From an uncultured Treponema sp. (GTDB taxonomy: Bacteria > Spirochaetota > Spirochaetia > Treponematales > Treponemataceae), in the NCBI GenBank assembly GCA_934691925.1, contig CAKUTI010000034.1, forward strand, positions 1-18,351: a DNA stretch of 18,351 nucleotides, written 5' to 3'. Positions 7,527 through 14,830 of this stretch are shown one piece after another. A program made the translations under genes and the position numbers. How positions within the stretch are numbered: the stretch's first letter is position 1; each line of letters starts with the position of its first letter. The notes beneath the pieces were generated by a model that was given only the letters and a program-made list of their open reading frames with translations, had not been told where the DNA came from and ran no database searches.

Positions 7527-9314
7527 TCAGTTTGCCTTGTAATACCGTTCAAGCTCGCCCATCTGCTCGTCAAGATGTCTTTCCGTGTTTTTGAGCATTT
7601 CAAGCTTGTCGTTTGGAACAGTTGATTTCAAGCGGACAATCTCGTCCCTTACAGGAAGCGAAATCACTTTTGGAAGCGGCGCGCCTGCTTTTATCACAGA
7701 AAGTCCGCGCTCGTAGTAATCCATTATCAAAAGCAAAATCGCAATCTGCTTTTCAGGAACCGAGTAAACGTCAATCGCATCGAACGCGCTCTGCTGCAAA
7801 AATCCGTTCTTAATCATTTCCGCAACAGTCAAGATGATTCTTTTTTCATCCGGCAAAGCGTCAGGTCCAATCAAACGGACAATCTGCTGCAAACGCTGCT
7901 CGTTTTTCAAAAGTTCGAGAGCCTTCAAGCGTACATCAGCCCATCTAGGGTCATGCTTTTCCCACCATTCCTTGATTTCGTCCGCATACTCTGAATAGCT
8001 TTCAATCCAGCCGATTGCAGGATAATGTCTCGCATTCGCAAGCTCGCGGTCCAAAGCCCAGAAACATCGGATAAAGCGTTTTGTATGCTGAGTTACAGGC
8101 TCTGAAAAGTCGCCTCCCGGAGGCGAAACCGCGCCAATTACAGAAACAGAGCCTTCCTGACCGCAAAGAGCTTTTACACGGCCAGCGCGCTCGTAAAATT
8201 CAGCAAGTCGTGTCGGAAGATAAGCCGGGAATCCTTCCTCAGCCGGCATTTCTTCCATTCGGCCGGAAAGCTCGCGCAAAGCCTCAGCCCATCTTGAAGT
8301 CGAGTCCGCCATGATTGCAACGTGCATTCCCATGTCGCGGTAATATTCAGCAAGCGTGATTCCTGAATAAAGAGAGACTTCGCGCGCCGCAACAGGCATA
8401 TTCGAAGTGTTCGCAATCAAAATCGTGCGTTCCATAAGAGATCGGCCAGTTCTAGGGTCAATCAAAGTCGGAAATTCAGTCAGAACGTCCGTCATCTCGT
8501 TTCCGCGCTCACCGCAGCCAATGTAAACAATCAAGTCCGCATCGCACCATTTCGCAATCGCGTGCTGGGTCATCGTTTTTCCGGTTCCGAATCCGCCCGG
8601 AATCGCAGCTGTTCCGCCCTTTGAAAGCGGAAAGAAAACATCGATTACGCGCTGGCCGGTGATAAGCGGCTCGCTCACGGCAAGTTTCTGCGAATAAGGA
8701 CGCGGAACACGGAGCGGCCAGTAATGGCTAAGCTTAATTTCTTCATCAAGCTCGGTTGTTCCAACCACATCGTCAACAGAATATTCGCCTGCGCCAGAAA
8801 AAGTCTTCAAAACTCTTCCGCGGACAGTCGGCGGGACCATAATCTTATGCCTTATAGACTGTGTTTCCTGAACATATCCCAAGACCGCGCCTGAGCAAAT
8901 CGCCATTCCTGCCTGAACGCCGTCTGCAACTTCAAAATTCCATTTTTTGTTCGGGTCAATCGGCTCAGCACGAACACCCGGAGCAAGAAAAGCTCCAGAT
9001 TCTTTGTACATTGTTTCAAGCGGACGCTGAATTCCGTCGTAAATCGTTCCGACAAGCCCAGGTCCGAGTTTCAGAGAAAGAGGCCGCTCATTTGAAACAA
9101 CTTTCTCGCCGATTTTCATTCCAGTGTCGTCTTCGTAAACCTGAATTACCGCTTTTCCCTGATTCTGCCTGATGATTTCGCCGATTATTTTTTTCTCGCC
9201 GACATCAACAACATCATAAAGACCGCAGCCCTCAAGCCCTTCCGCATACACAATCGGGCCTGAAATTCTCGTGATTTTTCCAGTTATCTGTTTTTTGCCT
9301 TCAGCCGCACTCAT
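7527..9314 (-). CDS. atpA: V/A-type ATPase subunit A (catalytic)
   Basis: This 595-residue subunit hydrolyses or makes ATP at the A/B interface. The N-terminal barrel is about 1-85. The A-specific non-homologous insert is about 115-190 and includes [18 protein letters not shown]. The P-loop is GGFGTGKT (240-247), the catalytic Glu is E269 in GCGERGNE, and Walker B is [18 protein letters not shown] (331-348). [12 protein letters not shown] (397-408) is also typical. Length is normal. The P-loop departs from the usual GPFG(A/S)GKT by having Gly for Pro and Thr at the small-residue position. The start codon overlaps the stop of subunit E (ATGA), implying translational coupling. A repeat-bearing spacer follows before subunit B. 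Confidence 0.98.
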   Translation of the reverse strand: MSAAEGKKQITGKITRISGPIVYAEGLEGCGLYDVVDVGEKKIIGEIIRQNQGKAVIQVYEDDTGMKIGEKVVSNERPLSLKLGPGLVGTIYDGIQRPLETMYKESGAFLAPGVRAEPIDPNKKWNFEVADGVQAGMAICSGAVLGYVQETQSIRHKIMVPPTVRGRVLKTFSGAGEYSVDDVVGTTELDEEIKLSHYWPLRVPRPYSQKLAVSEPLITGQRVIDVFFPLSKGGTAAIPGGFGTGKTMTQHAIAKWCDADLIVYIGCGERGNEMTDVLTEFPTLIDPRTGRSLMERTILIANTSNMPVAAREVSLYSGITLAEYYRDMGMHVAIMADSTSRWAEALRELSGRMEEMPAEEGFPAYLPTRLAEFYERAGRVKALCGQEGSVSVIGAVSPPGGDFSEPVTQHTKRFIRCFWALDRELANARHYPAIGWIESYSEYADEIKEWWEKHDPRWADVRLKALELLKNEQRLQQIVRLIGPDALPDEKRIILTVAEMIKNGFLQQSAFDAIDVYSVPEKQIAILLLIMDYYERGLSVIKAGAPLPKVISLPVRDEIVRLKSTVPNDKLEMLKNTERHLDEQMGELERYYKAN

Positions 9315-9946
9315 TCCGGCAACCTCCCGCCAAACAGCGTTGTTGCAAGCTCGCTGCTGTATTTATCTTTTATTTCGCGCACAAGCTGGTCAACCGTCAG
9401 CCTTATGCGGAAAGATTTTTCCTCGTCTTCAAGAATAACGCCCTCGTGAAAATCGTTTCCGTAGCAAGCTTCCTCGCCAGATTTTTCAAAAGGGATTTCA
9501 TCTATTTCAGAAACATTCTTTACTGTGCTTTTCAGATTTTTTTGAACCAAGTCCGCGTCAAAGCCAAAAACGCGGGCTTTCATATTTTTATTCAAGATTT
9601 CATGCGGCAAATCTTCAAGTTTTTTCGCCGCCAGACAAAGCCTTTTTTCCGCTCCAAGATTTTCAAGATAACCATTGAACGCTTTTGAAACGCAGTCCGC
9701 ATAAAAAGCTGCAAGAAAACGCTCTTTTTCAAGCGGAAAAGAAGCCTCCATATTTTTCTCAAAACGGCTCAGCTTGTTCTCATAAAATTCATCTTTTTGC
9801 TTTGAAGCTTCCTGAACATGAGCCGCAACTCCGCCAAGAATATTTTTCGCTTCTTCTTCGGCTCTGGCAACAATTTTTTCGGCCTTTTTACGCGCGTCAG
9901 CTTCAATTTCTTTGTCAAGTATTTCGGTAGACCTTAATTCTTCCAT
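9311..9946 (-). CDS. atpE: V/A-type ATPase subunit E (peripheral stalk)
   Basis: This protein of about 211 residues forms the outer stator stalk with subunit G. The N-terminal half is a charged, alanine-rich helix typical of coiled coil ([20 protein letters not shown], starting near residue 13). The C-terminal half is a mixed globular domain ending [20 protein letters not shown], as in NtpE/AhaE. The frame can open at a GTG at 9958, but AGAAGG lies directly in front of that codon and about 11 bases before the ATG at 9946, so the ATG is preferred. The stop overlaps the start of subunit A by four bases. A 181-bp spacer holding a family A repeat lies upstream, between E and F. Confidence 0.88.
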   Translation of the reverse strand: MEELRSTEILDKEIEADARKKAEKIVARAEEEAKNILGGVAAHVQEASKQKDEFYENKLSRFEKNMEASFPLEKERFLAAFYADCVSKAFNGYLENLGAEKRLCLAAKKLEDLPHEILNKNMKARVFGFDADLVQKNLKSTVKNVSEIDEIPFEKSGEEACYGNDFHEGVILEDEEKSFRIRLTVDQLVREIKDKYSSELATTLFGGRLPE

Positions 9947-9982
9947 TTTTCTTGTCACCTTCTAAACTCTGATTTTTTCATG

Positions 9983-10086
9983 GCGTTACCCTCTCTTCGT
10001 TCGGGTCGCTATGTCCGTGGTTGCATTGCTTCGTTCCGCTACGCTTCACTCCGCAACGGCTACGCCGCCACTGCCAGCGCTAACGC
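9983..10086. repeat. G+C-rich intergenic repeat, family A copy 2
   Basis: This 104-bp element between subunits F and E begins GCGTTACCCTCT and ends GCGCTAACGC. GCGTTA at one tip and TAACGC at the other are exact inverted repeats. It is the same family and orientation as 5879-5978. An open frame across it (9980-10348, plus strand) is an artefact of the repeat running into the reverse of subunit F. Confidence 0.7.
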
Positions 10087-10127
10087 AAATAAAAAGCGTT
10101 TGTTAAACCTGTCTTTAGGACCGGTTG

Positions 10128-10460
10128 TCAAACAGAAACTCCAACGGCTTCACGGATTGCATCAGTCAGCGATTTCTTGCCTTCCAAATGCCCGTGAATT
10201 CCGGGAATTTCAACAATCAGAGGATATTGGCTTGTTTTCTGCCAGTCGAGAACTTCATCTTCAATCATGGCAGAAACATCTTCCGTCAAAATCAGGATTT
10301 TCGGCCGCTCATCAGCAGGAACTGCTTCCGCTCCGCCCCTGCCAGTAACGCGGTTGAACGCCGCAAGAGCTTCGGCTCTGTTCATCGCGACTTCACCGTT
10401 CACTCCAGCGAGCTTAAAACCCAAAATCAATTCTCTTTCTGCAATAACAAAATATTCCAT
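10128..10460 (-). CDS. atpF: V/A-type ATPase subunit F (central stalk)
   Basis: This 110-residue protein is the small Rossmann-like subunit that binds D in the rotor and modulates activity. It shows the family pattern: N-terminal strand YFVIAERELILGFKLAGV (3-20), the central KILILTEDVSAMIEDEVLDW (54-73), and YPLIVEIPGIHG (79-90). The usual length is 100-110. The ribosome-binding site is poor (AGAAAG), unlike the strong one of the upstream K gene. It lies between the c-ring gene and subunit E, with a hairpin in the 58-bp gap to K and a family A repeat after it. Order K-F-E-A-B-D departs from K-E-C-F-A-B-D, which I know as the common archaeal arrangement. Confidence 0.93.
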   Translation of the reverse strand: MEYFVIAERELILGFKLAGVNGEVAMNRAEALAAFNRVTGRGGAEAVPADERPKILILTEDVSAMIEDEVLDWQKTSQYPLIVEIPGIHGHLEGKKSLTDAIREAVGVSV

Positions 10461-10488
10461 TGCTTTCTAAACAATCAACAAAACAGCA

Positions 10489-10503
10489 GCTGTTTTAAAC
10501 AGC
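10489..10503 (-). other. Hairpin in the K-F spacer
   Basis: GCTGTTTTAAACAGC is a near-perfect palindrome (arms GCTGTTT / AAACAGC around one T) in the 58-bp gap between atpK and atpF. On the transcript it is followed by a loosely T-rich stretch (TGCTGTTTTGTTGATTGTTT), not a true terminator tract. It may be a leaky attenuator or an RNA-processing site that raises K over downstream subunits. That role is inference. Confidence 0.4.
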
Positions 10504-10518
10504 CACCAGAAAAATTGC

Positions 10519-10911
10519 TTACAGAATTATGATAAGAAGAGCAACAAGGAATCCCCAAAGACAAATACCTTCGGCAAGTCCTACAAACGGAAGGGCTTTT
10601 CCTGAAAGTTCCGCGTTCTCGCTCATTGCGCCCATTGCAGCCGCACCGATTTTTCCTACCGCAATTCCGCCTGCGATACAAGCAACGCCGACAGCAATCG
10701 CAGCCGCAACGTACTTCAAAGCTCCGCCAGCTGATTCTGCCTTGGAAACTTCCTGAGCTGGAGCATTATCTGCAACTACAACATTCTGTTCATCCTGAGC
10801 CTGAACTTCCACAGCCTGCTCATCAGAAGCCGCCGCAGTCTGAGCAACCGCGCCGAAAATTGAAAAACCTGCAAGCAACGCACCAATCATCATAATTTTT
10901 GATGTTTTCAT
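10519..10911 (-). CDS. atpK: V/A-type ATPase subunit K (c-ring proteolipid) with signal peptide
   Basis: This 130-residue precursor holds one c-type hairpin. Residues 64-92 form helix 1 (ALKYVAAAIAVGVACIAGG then IAVGKIG). A polar loop SENAELSG follows, and residues 107-130 form helix 2 with the ion-carrying Glu at 114 in VGLAEGICLWG. In front lies a classical signal peptide (MKTSKIMMIGALLAGFSIFG, cleavage after AVA at 21-23). After it comes an acidic, Ala-rich stretch of about 40 residues that would hang in the periplasm. Helix 1 lacks a Gln and Glu114 is followed by Gly, not Ser or Thr, which suggests H+ rather than Na+ coupling. The start has a strong GAGGT site, fitting a subunit needed in about ten copies. 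Subunit I ends 36 bp upstream. Confidence 0.93.
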   Translation of the reverse strand: MKTSKIMMIGALLAGFSIFGAVAQTAAASDEQAVEVQAQDEQNVVVADNAPAQEVSKAESAGGALKYVAAAIAVGVACIAGGIAVGKIGAAAMGAMSENAELSGKALPFVGLAEGICLWGFLVALLIIIL

Positions 10912-10947
10912 AAAAAACCTCTTTTGCCGGCATTTGCCAGCGCAATT

Positions 10948-12939
10948 TTATTTATATTCAAAACAGAACGGAGCAAATTCGCGCCCTGTTTCATTGAAGA
11001 ATTTAGAAAAGAATTCGTAATATTGAAGCCTTATAACCTGAATCGCGACAATCATTCCCTCAAGAACAATCACAATCGCGTTTCCGGCAACCATTACAGC
11101 AAGATAGGCAGGTCCTGCCATCTCCGAAAGCGTCAAGATTATGAATCCCAAAACCGCATGCGCAAGCCCGAACGCACCAACACGCACAAAACTTATCGAA
11201 TTTGAAAGATAGCTTATCAAAGTTTCCAGCACTTCGACAACAGCCTCAATAATCGCCGCAAAAAGTCCGTTTTCGAGAACTGGCCGCTCGCCTGAAATCA
11301 ATTTATTAAGAGGTCCGCAAAATCCGGTCAGAAAAAGCGTGACTCCAATCACAGACCAGTCAAGAGCTGAAATTTTGTGTCCAAAAGCCGCGATTCTAAT
11401 CGCCATGACAACGACGTACCAGAAAAAAACAGAGCCTGAAATTCCGTTCTTTCCGAAAATCGCCTTTCCCGGCTTCCCAAGCAAGAAATTGTCCGCAATA
11501 TTTATGATAAGCCCGATTGAATTGATTACAAATCCGACTCCGACAGTAAATCCAAAGAAAACAAACATCCGAACAACAGAAGCCATTCCGCCGTCCGGCA
11601 TCAGATGAAGAATTCTGTCTCTCGGCTCTCCGAAAAGTCCTGTCACAAAACGCCCGAACGGAGCAAGCAAAGTCTCGTTTCCGAAGAATTCTCCGTTAAG
11701 CAAGCCCATTATCATACTCGAGCAGCCAATCGCAATGAAAATCGGGGCAAATTTATTCCAGCCGCCAACTTTCACAACTTTTACCGCCATCAAGATTCCA
11801 AGCAAAAGGAAAACCAAGCCCTGCCCGGCGTCTCCGAACATAATTCCGAACAGAACAGTGAAAAACAAAGCGACAAAAGGAGTCGGGTCAATCGCGCCGT
11901 AAACCGGCGAACCGTAGCTGAAAATCATTCTTTCAAACGCGCCGATTAATTTTCCGTGCTTCAATCTCACAGGAACCTGCTCTGTTCCGTTTATTACAGC
12001 TGGAACTTCGCGCGGCTGATAGATTTTTATCGCGGTCCGGCCTTCGGTAAGCTTGTCCAGCTCTTTCATCATATCGTGGCTGTAGCTTTCAGGAATCCAG
12101 CCGGTAATTCTATAGACAAGGCTTGTTGATTCAAGAGAATTCTGAACGTCCGTGATTTTCGCGCCAATCGAGAATTTCGCAAGCAAGCTCTGCAAAATTT
12201 CAGTGTGAGTCAAAGCCATATTCCGCTTTTCTTCTTCAAGGCTTTTGTAAAGTTTCTCAGTTTCATCGATTTGCTTTTTCAAGCCTTCAAGAACGCCGTC
12301 AGGCACACCCTTAAACTGCTCAGGAATTTCAAGCGGAACGAATCCAAAGTTTTTCAATTCAGAGTCGAGTGAAAAACGCGCTTTTTTCGAGCTTGCGGCA
12401 AGGATTTTAGATTTGTCATCTCCAAGAGGAATAACCACGGCACGCTCGCCCACAGCAAATTTAAGCTCGTCAAAATTTTGGGGGTCGATTTTTCCGACTC
12501 TAAGCGACAAAAACGAAAGGTGGTCAAGCTCCGAAAAATTGACTTTCAGATTCGCAAACGACTTTGCCTCGTCATAAGCTGACTGAACGCGCTCTTTTTC
12601 TTGTGCGGCGGCATTTTCACGCTTCATAAAGTCGTTCACATCGCCAATAAACTTGCTCGCGGAATTTCGGTCCTCGTCTGTCGGACGTGAAAATTTTTCA
12701 AGATAGCTAGAATCAATATCCCTAATTCCAAGAAAATTTCTCGCAGATTTCAGATTTTCAAGAATTTCCGCGTCAGGATTTTTCAAGTCAGATTTTTTTC
12801 CATCTGAAGATGAAATTCCAGAATTTTTCTTGTCCTGAAACTGGAAATTGCCTTTCTTACCCAAAAATTCGAGCACAGAAGAAATATCCTGCTTCAAAAT
12901 CATAAGCTCAACCAAACGCATTGGTGTTGTTCTAGCCAT
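10948..12939 (-). CDS. atpI: V/A-type ATPase subunit I (membrane stator)
   Basis: This 663-residue stator protein combines a large cytoplasmic arm (about 1-350, mostly alpha-helical with EQFKGVPDGVLEGLKKQIDE and similar heptad segments) with a membrane domain of roughly seven to eight helices (about 352-640). It forms the ion half-channels against the K ring. Conserved features are FGIMFGDAGQGL (364-375), SISFVRVGAFGLAHA (581-595) with Arg586 as the expected essential Arg, and EGMIVAIQVIRLQYYEFFSK near the C-terminus, where Arg637 may be the second one. Length is normal for AtpI/NtpI. It starts after a GGCGGTGG site, 25 bp behind subunit C, and is followed by K. Confidence 0.96.
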   Translation of the reverse strand: MARTTPMRLVELMILKQDISSVLEFLGKKGNFQFQDKKNSGISSSDGKKSDLKNPDAEILENLKSARNFLGIRDIDSSYLEKFSRPTDEDRNSASKFIGDVNDFMKRENAAAQEKERVQSAYDEAKSFANLKVNFSELDHLSFLSLRVGKIDPQNFDELKFAVGERAVVIPLGDDKSKILAASSKKARFSLDSELKNFGFVPLEIPEQFKGVPDGVLEGLKKQIDETEKLYKSLEEEKRNMALTHTEILQSLLAKFSIGAKITDVQNSLESTSLVYRITGWIPESYSHDMMKELDKLTEGRTAIKIYQPREVPAVINGTEQVPVRLKHGKLIGAFERMIFSYGSPVYGAIDPTPFVALFFTVLFGIMFGDAGQGLVFLLLGILMAVKVVKVGGWNKFAPIFIAIGCSSMIMGLLNGEFFGNETLLAPFGRFVTGLFGEPRDRILHLMPDGGMASVVRMFVFFGFTVGVGFVINSIGLIINIADNFLLGKPGKAIFGKNGISGSVFFWYVVVMAIRIAAFGHKISALDWSVIGVTLFLTGFCGPLNKLISGERPVLENGLFAAIIEAVVEVLETLISYLSNSISFVRVGAFGLAHAVLGFIILTLSEMAGPAYLAVMVAGNAIVIVLEGMIVAIQVIRLQYYEFFSKFFNETGREFAPFCFEYK

Positions 12940-12964
12940 AATCCACCGCCTTTCTTAAAAAACG

Positions 12965-13825
12965 CTACGCTTTTACAGCCGATGCGAAACCAGCCGCCTC
13001 TTTTTCTTTTTCCTCGCCGACATCAAGACGCAAGCCTTCCGCCGCCGTTCTGATGTAGTCAAGCTCCATCTGCTTAATCTTGAACCAAGCGACAAAACTC
13101 GTAGTGCTCATAGGATTTGTATGAAACGAATGTTGAAAAAAATTGTTTAGATAACGTTTTACTGCCCGCTCGACGTAGCAAGGATCAATTTCCCAAAGCG
13201 AACCTTCCTCATGCGGATTCAACGCCTTAGAATATTTCCATTTTCGCCAGTCGTCATAATTCGCCGGATCTTTGTCAAGAACCTCATAAGTCTCGCGCAC
13301 AAGCACGTCATTTTTTGAAGGCTTCTCGCCAGCGTAAATCAGAAGCTTTTCGATTTCTTCTCTTTTATAGTTATAATAAACTTTCAGACGCAAAGCCCAA
13401 ATGATATTTTTCAGGGAAATCACGGTTTTTATGAGTTTTTCAAGAGAATTTTTATCCGCAGCAGGAAGAGTTTCCGCCGCTTTCCAAAGCTTCAAAATTT
13501 CCTCACGGTCTTTTTCAGCGCTTTTTTCTTTAGAATTTTCGTATTCATAAAATTCAAAAATCGCAGAAAGAATCGGAGACGGATTGTCAAAATATCCGAA
13601 AAGATCTCTTGCGGACTTCTCAAAGTTTGCCGCCGCTTTTTTCTCGATTTCTTTTGCAAGCATAACTTCTGGAACTGCCGGAACGTCGCTTCCAAAAAGA
13701 AGAGTGTAAAGCTCTTTCAATGATTTTGCGGCAAAAAGCTTGTTTGCTTTCTCGCCGACAAAAGATTTTCTTAAAATTCCGCCCGCTTTCGCGTAGCAAA
13801 AGGCTGCCGCCGCTGAACTGTCCAT
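12965..13825 (-). CDS. atpC: V/A-type ATPase subunit C (AC39/d-type socket)
   Basis: This 286-residue all-helical protein fits the AC39 family, which forms the socket joining the central stalk to the K ring. The evidence is the N-terminal FCYAKAGGILRKSF, an internal LKNIIWALRLKVYYNYKRE (138-156) and the C-terminal FKIKQMELDYIRTAAEGLRL. The family is usually about 320-350 residues, so this member is short, and the matches are weaker than for the other subunits. Position supports the call: no other gene here could supply this part. The AAGGCGG ribosome-binding site starts inside the subunit G stop codon, so the two are coupled. A gene order with C before I is unusual compared with I-K-E-C-F in archaea. 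Confidence 0.85.
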   Translation of the reverse strand: MDSSAAAAFCYAKAGGILRKSFVGEKANKLFAAKSLKELYTLLFGSDVPAVPEVMLAKEIEKKAAANFEKSARDLFGYFDNPSPILSAIFEFYEYENSKEKSAEKDREEILKLWKAAETLPAADKNSLEKLIKTVISLKNIIWALRLKVYYNYKREEIEKLLIYAGEKPSKNDVLVRETYEVLDKDPANYDDWRKWKYSKALNPHEEGSLWEIDPCYVERAVKRYLNNFFQHSFHTNPMSTTSFVAWFKIKQMELDYIRTAAEGLRLDVGEEKEKEAAGFASAVKA

Positions 13826-13837
13826 ACGAAAGCCGCC

Positions 13838-14143
13838 TTAAGCAAAGATTTTGTCAAGAAACTGATTGAATGAAGCGGTGTCAAGTTTTGAAGCCGTTAT
13901 TTTTTCTTTGTATTCTTTTAAATGATTTTCGTTTTCTTCAATGGCAGCGCGTTTTTTTTCTTCGTATTTTTTTTCATCTTGCTCGATGATTTTGTCAAAT
14001 TCAGCCTTGAATTCGCTGTCTGCCTCTGCCTTCGCCTGAGAGATTTTTTTGTCAGCTTTTTCCTGAGCTGAAATTGTCATGGCTTTGGCATTCTGTTCTA
14101 CTTCCAAAAGATGATTGATTGCATTAACTTCCTGTTCAGCCAT
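13838..14143 (-). CDS. V/A-type ATPase subunit G/H (peripheral stalk)
   Basis: This 101-residue protein is almost wholly charged alpha-helix: VNAINHLLEVEQNAKAM, then repeated Ala/Glu/Lys heptads to about residue 85, and a short C-terminal TASFNQFLDKIFA. That pattern is the G/H (AhaH, NtpF) stalk subunit, which pairs with E as a right-handed coiled coil. No catalytic residues are expected. It is the first ATPase gene, with a GAGGCGG site four bases before its ATG, and overlaps the subunit C ribosome-binding site at its end. Low sequence complexity makes homology hard to prove by eye, but size, composition and position all agree. Confidence 0.85.
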   Translation of the reverse strand: MAEQEVNAINHLLEVEQNAKAMTISAQEKADKKISQAKAEADSEFKAEFDKIIEQDEKKYEEKKRAAIEENENHLKEYKEKITASKLDTASFNQFLDKIFA

Positions 14144-14155
14144 TTTCCGCCTCTT

Positions 14156-14186
14156 CTAATATATTAGTCGAACTCTATTGTAGCAA
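14156..14186 (-). promoter_or_regulatory. Possible internal promoter with palindrome before the ATPase genes
   Basis: On the minus strand TTGCTA (14186-14181) and TATATT (14163-14158) are exactly 17 bp apart, across the end of the EIIA gene. The -10 lies inside a perfect 12-bp palindrome, CTAATATATTAG (14156-14167). Transcription would begin near 14151, which would remove part of the subunit G ribosome-binding site, so this may be a regulator site or chance rather than an active promoter. Confidence 0.35.
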
Positions 14187-14642
14187 ACTTTCTTCTGATT
14201 CGCAAAGGAATTTGTAGACTTCAGAAGCCGAAGAACATTTCACGAGATTTTCAACAAAATTCGGAATTTGAAGAACCGAAGCAAGGGATTTTAAAATCTG
14301 GATATGACGCTCCGCCTCGCCCTCAGAGCCAAGAATCATAAAAACGACATGAACTGGAGCTTTGTCGAGAGAATCATAATCAACTCCCTCTTTGCTGATT
14401 CCGATTGCGCCGACAGTTTTTTTCATTGAAGAGATTTGCGCGTGAGGAATCGCGACGCTGTGCATAATTCCTGTAGACATTTTTGACTCACGCTCGTTTA
14501 ATGCGGAAAGAGCTTCGTTTCTGTCAAGCGACGGACAATATGAATGGACTTTTTCAACAAGCTCTTCAAAAAGCTCGTCCTTTTCTGTGCTTTCAAGATT
14601 CACGCAAACAGTTTCTTTCGGGAAAAATTCGCCTAAAAGCAT
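14175..14642 (-). CDS. PTS EIIA, fructose/nitrogen type
   Basis: This 155-residue single-domain protein matches the EIIA type-2 fold (FruA-A/PtsN-like). It shows an N-terminal CVNLESTEKDELFEELV, then ALNERESKMSTGIMHSVAIP followed by His67 in IPHAQ, the phosphorylated His, and VHVVFMILGSEGEAERHIQIL in the middle. No EIIB, EIIC or HPr domain is fused or adjacent, which suggests a regulatory EIIA rather than a transporter part. Treponemes are known to keep PTS regulatory proteins without sugar permeases, which fits. The start has AAGGAG about ten bases upstream. It lies 31 bp before the first ATPase gene and is probably the head of that transcript, so it might link phosphoenolpyruvate status to ATPase expression; that is inference. 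Confidence 0.9.
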   Translation of the reverse strand: MLLGEFFPKETVCVNLESTEKDELFEELVEKVHSYCPSLDRNEALSALNERESKMSTGIMHSVAIPHAQISSMKKTVGAIGISKEGVDYDSLDKAPVHVVFMILGSEGEAERHIQILKSLASVLQIPNFVENLVKCSSASEVYKFLCESEESLLQ

Positions 14643-14746
14643 TTTTCAAAATCTCCTTCAAAAATTATCGATTTCAAGTTTTATTCCGTTCTGAATTTAT
14701 TTTAACCTAACCGCAAAAAATAATAGCGATGATTCAAATTCAGCTC

Positions 14747-14776
14747 GGCAACATTTTTATAGGCTAACATTTTTAT
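14747..14776. repeat. Short tandem direct repeat upstream of EIIA
   Basis: GGCAACATTTTTAT (14747-14760) and GGCTAACATTTTTAT (14762-14776) are adjacent near-identical copies, one base apart. They lie between the secG terminator and the EIIA gene, about 105 bp before its start. I found no convincing promoter in this spacer. The pair could be a regulator site. Confidence 0.5.
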
Positions 14777-14785
14777 CAGCCGCAC

Positions 14786-14820
14786 AAATAAAAAAAGCCA
14801 GATTTTTACATCCGGCTTTT
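14786..14820 (-). terminator. Intrinsic terminator after secG
   Basis: On the minus strand AAAAGCCGGAT (14820-14810) pairs with ATCTGGCTTTT (14803-14793), with one G-U pair and a GTAAAA loop, and runs on into a T tract (TTTTTTT). It lies 10 bp after the secG stop codon. Confidence 0.85.
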
Positions 14821-14830
14821 CGCAGTTTTA

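Noticed and set aside
9980..10348. Plus-strand open frame of 122 residues
   Set aside because: It runs from a G+C-rich repeat into the reverse of atpF, and its composition (Leu, Gln, Ser rich) is that of an antisense frame.
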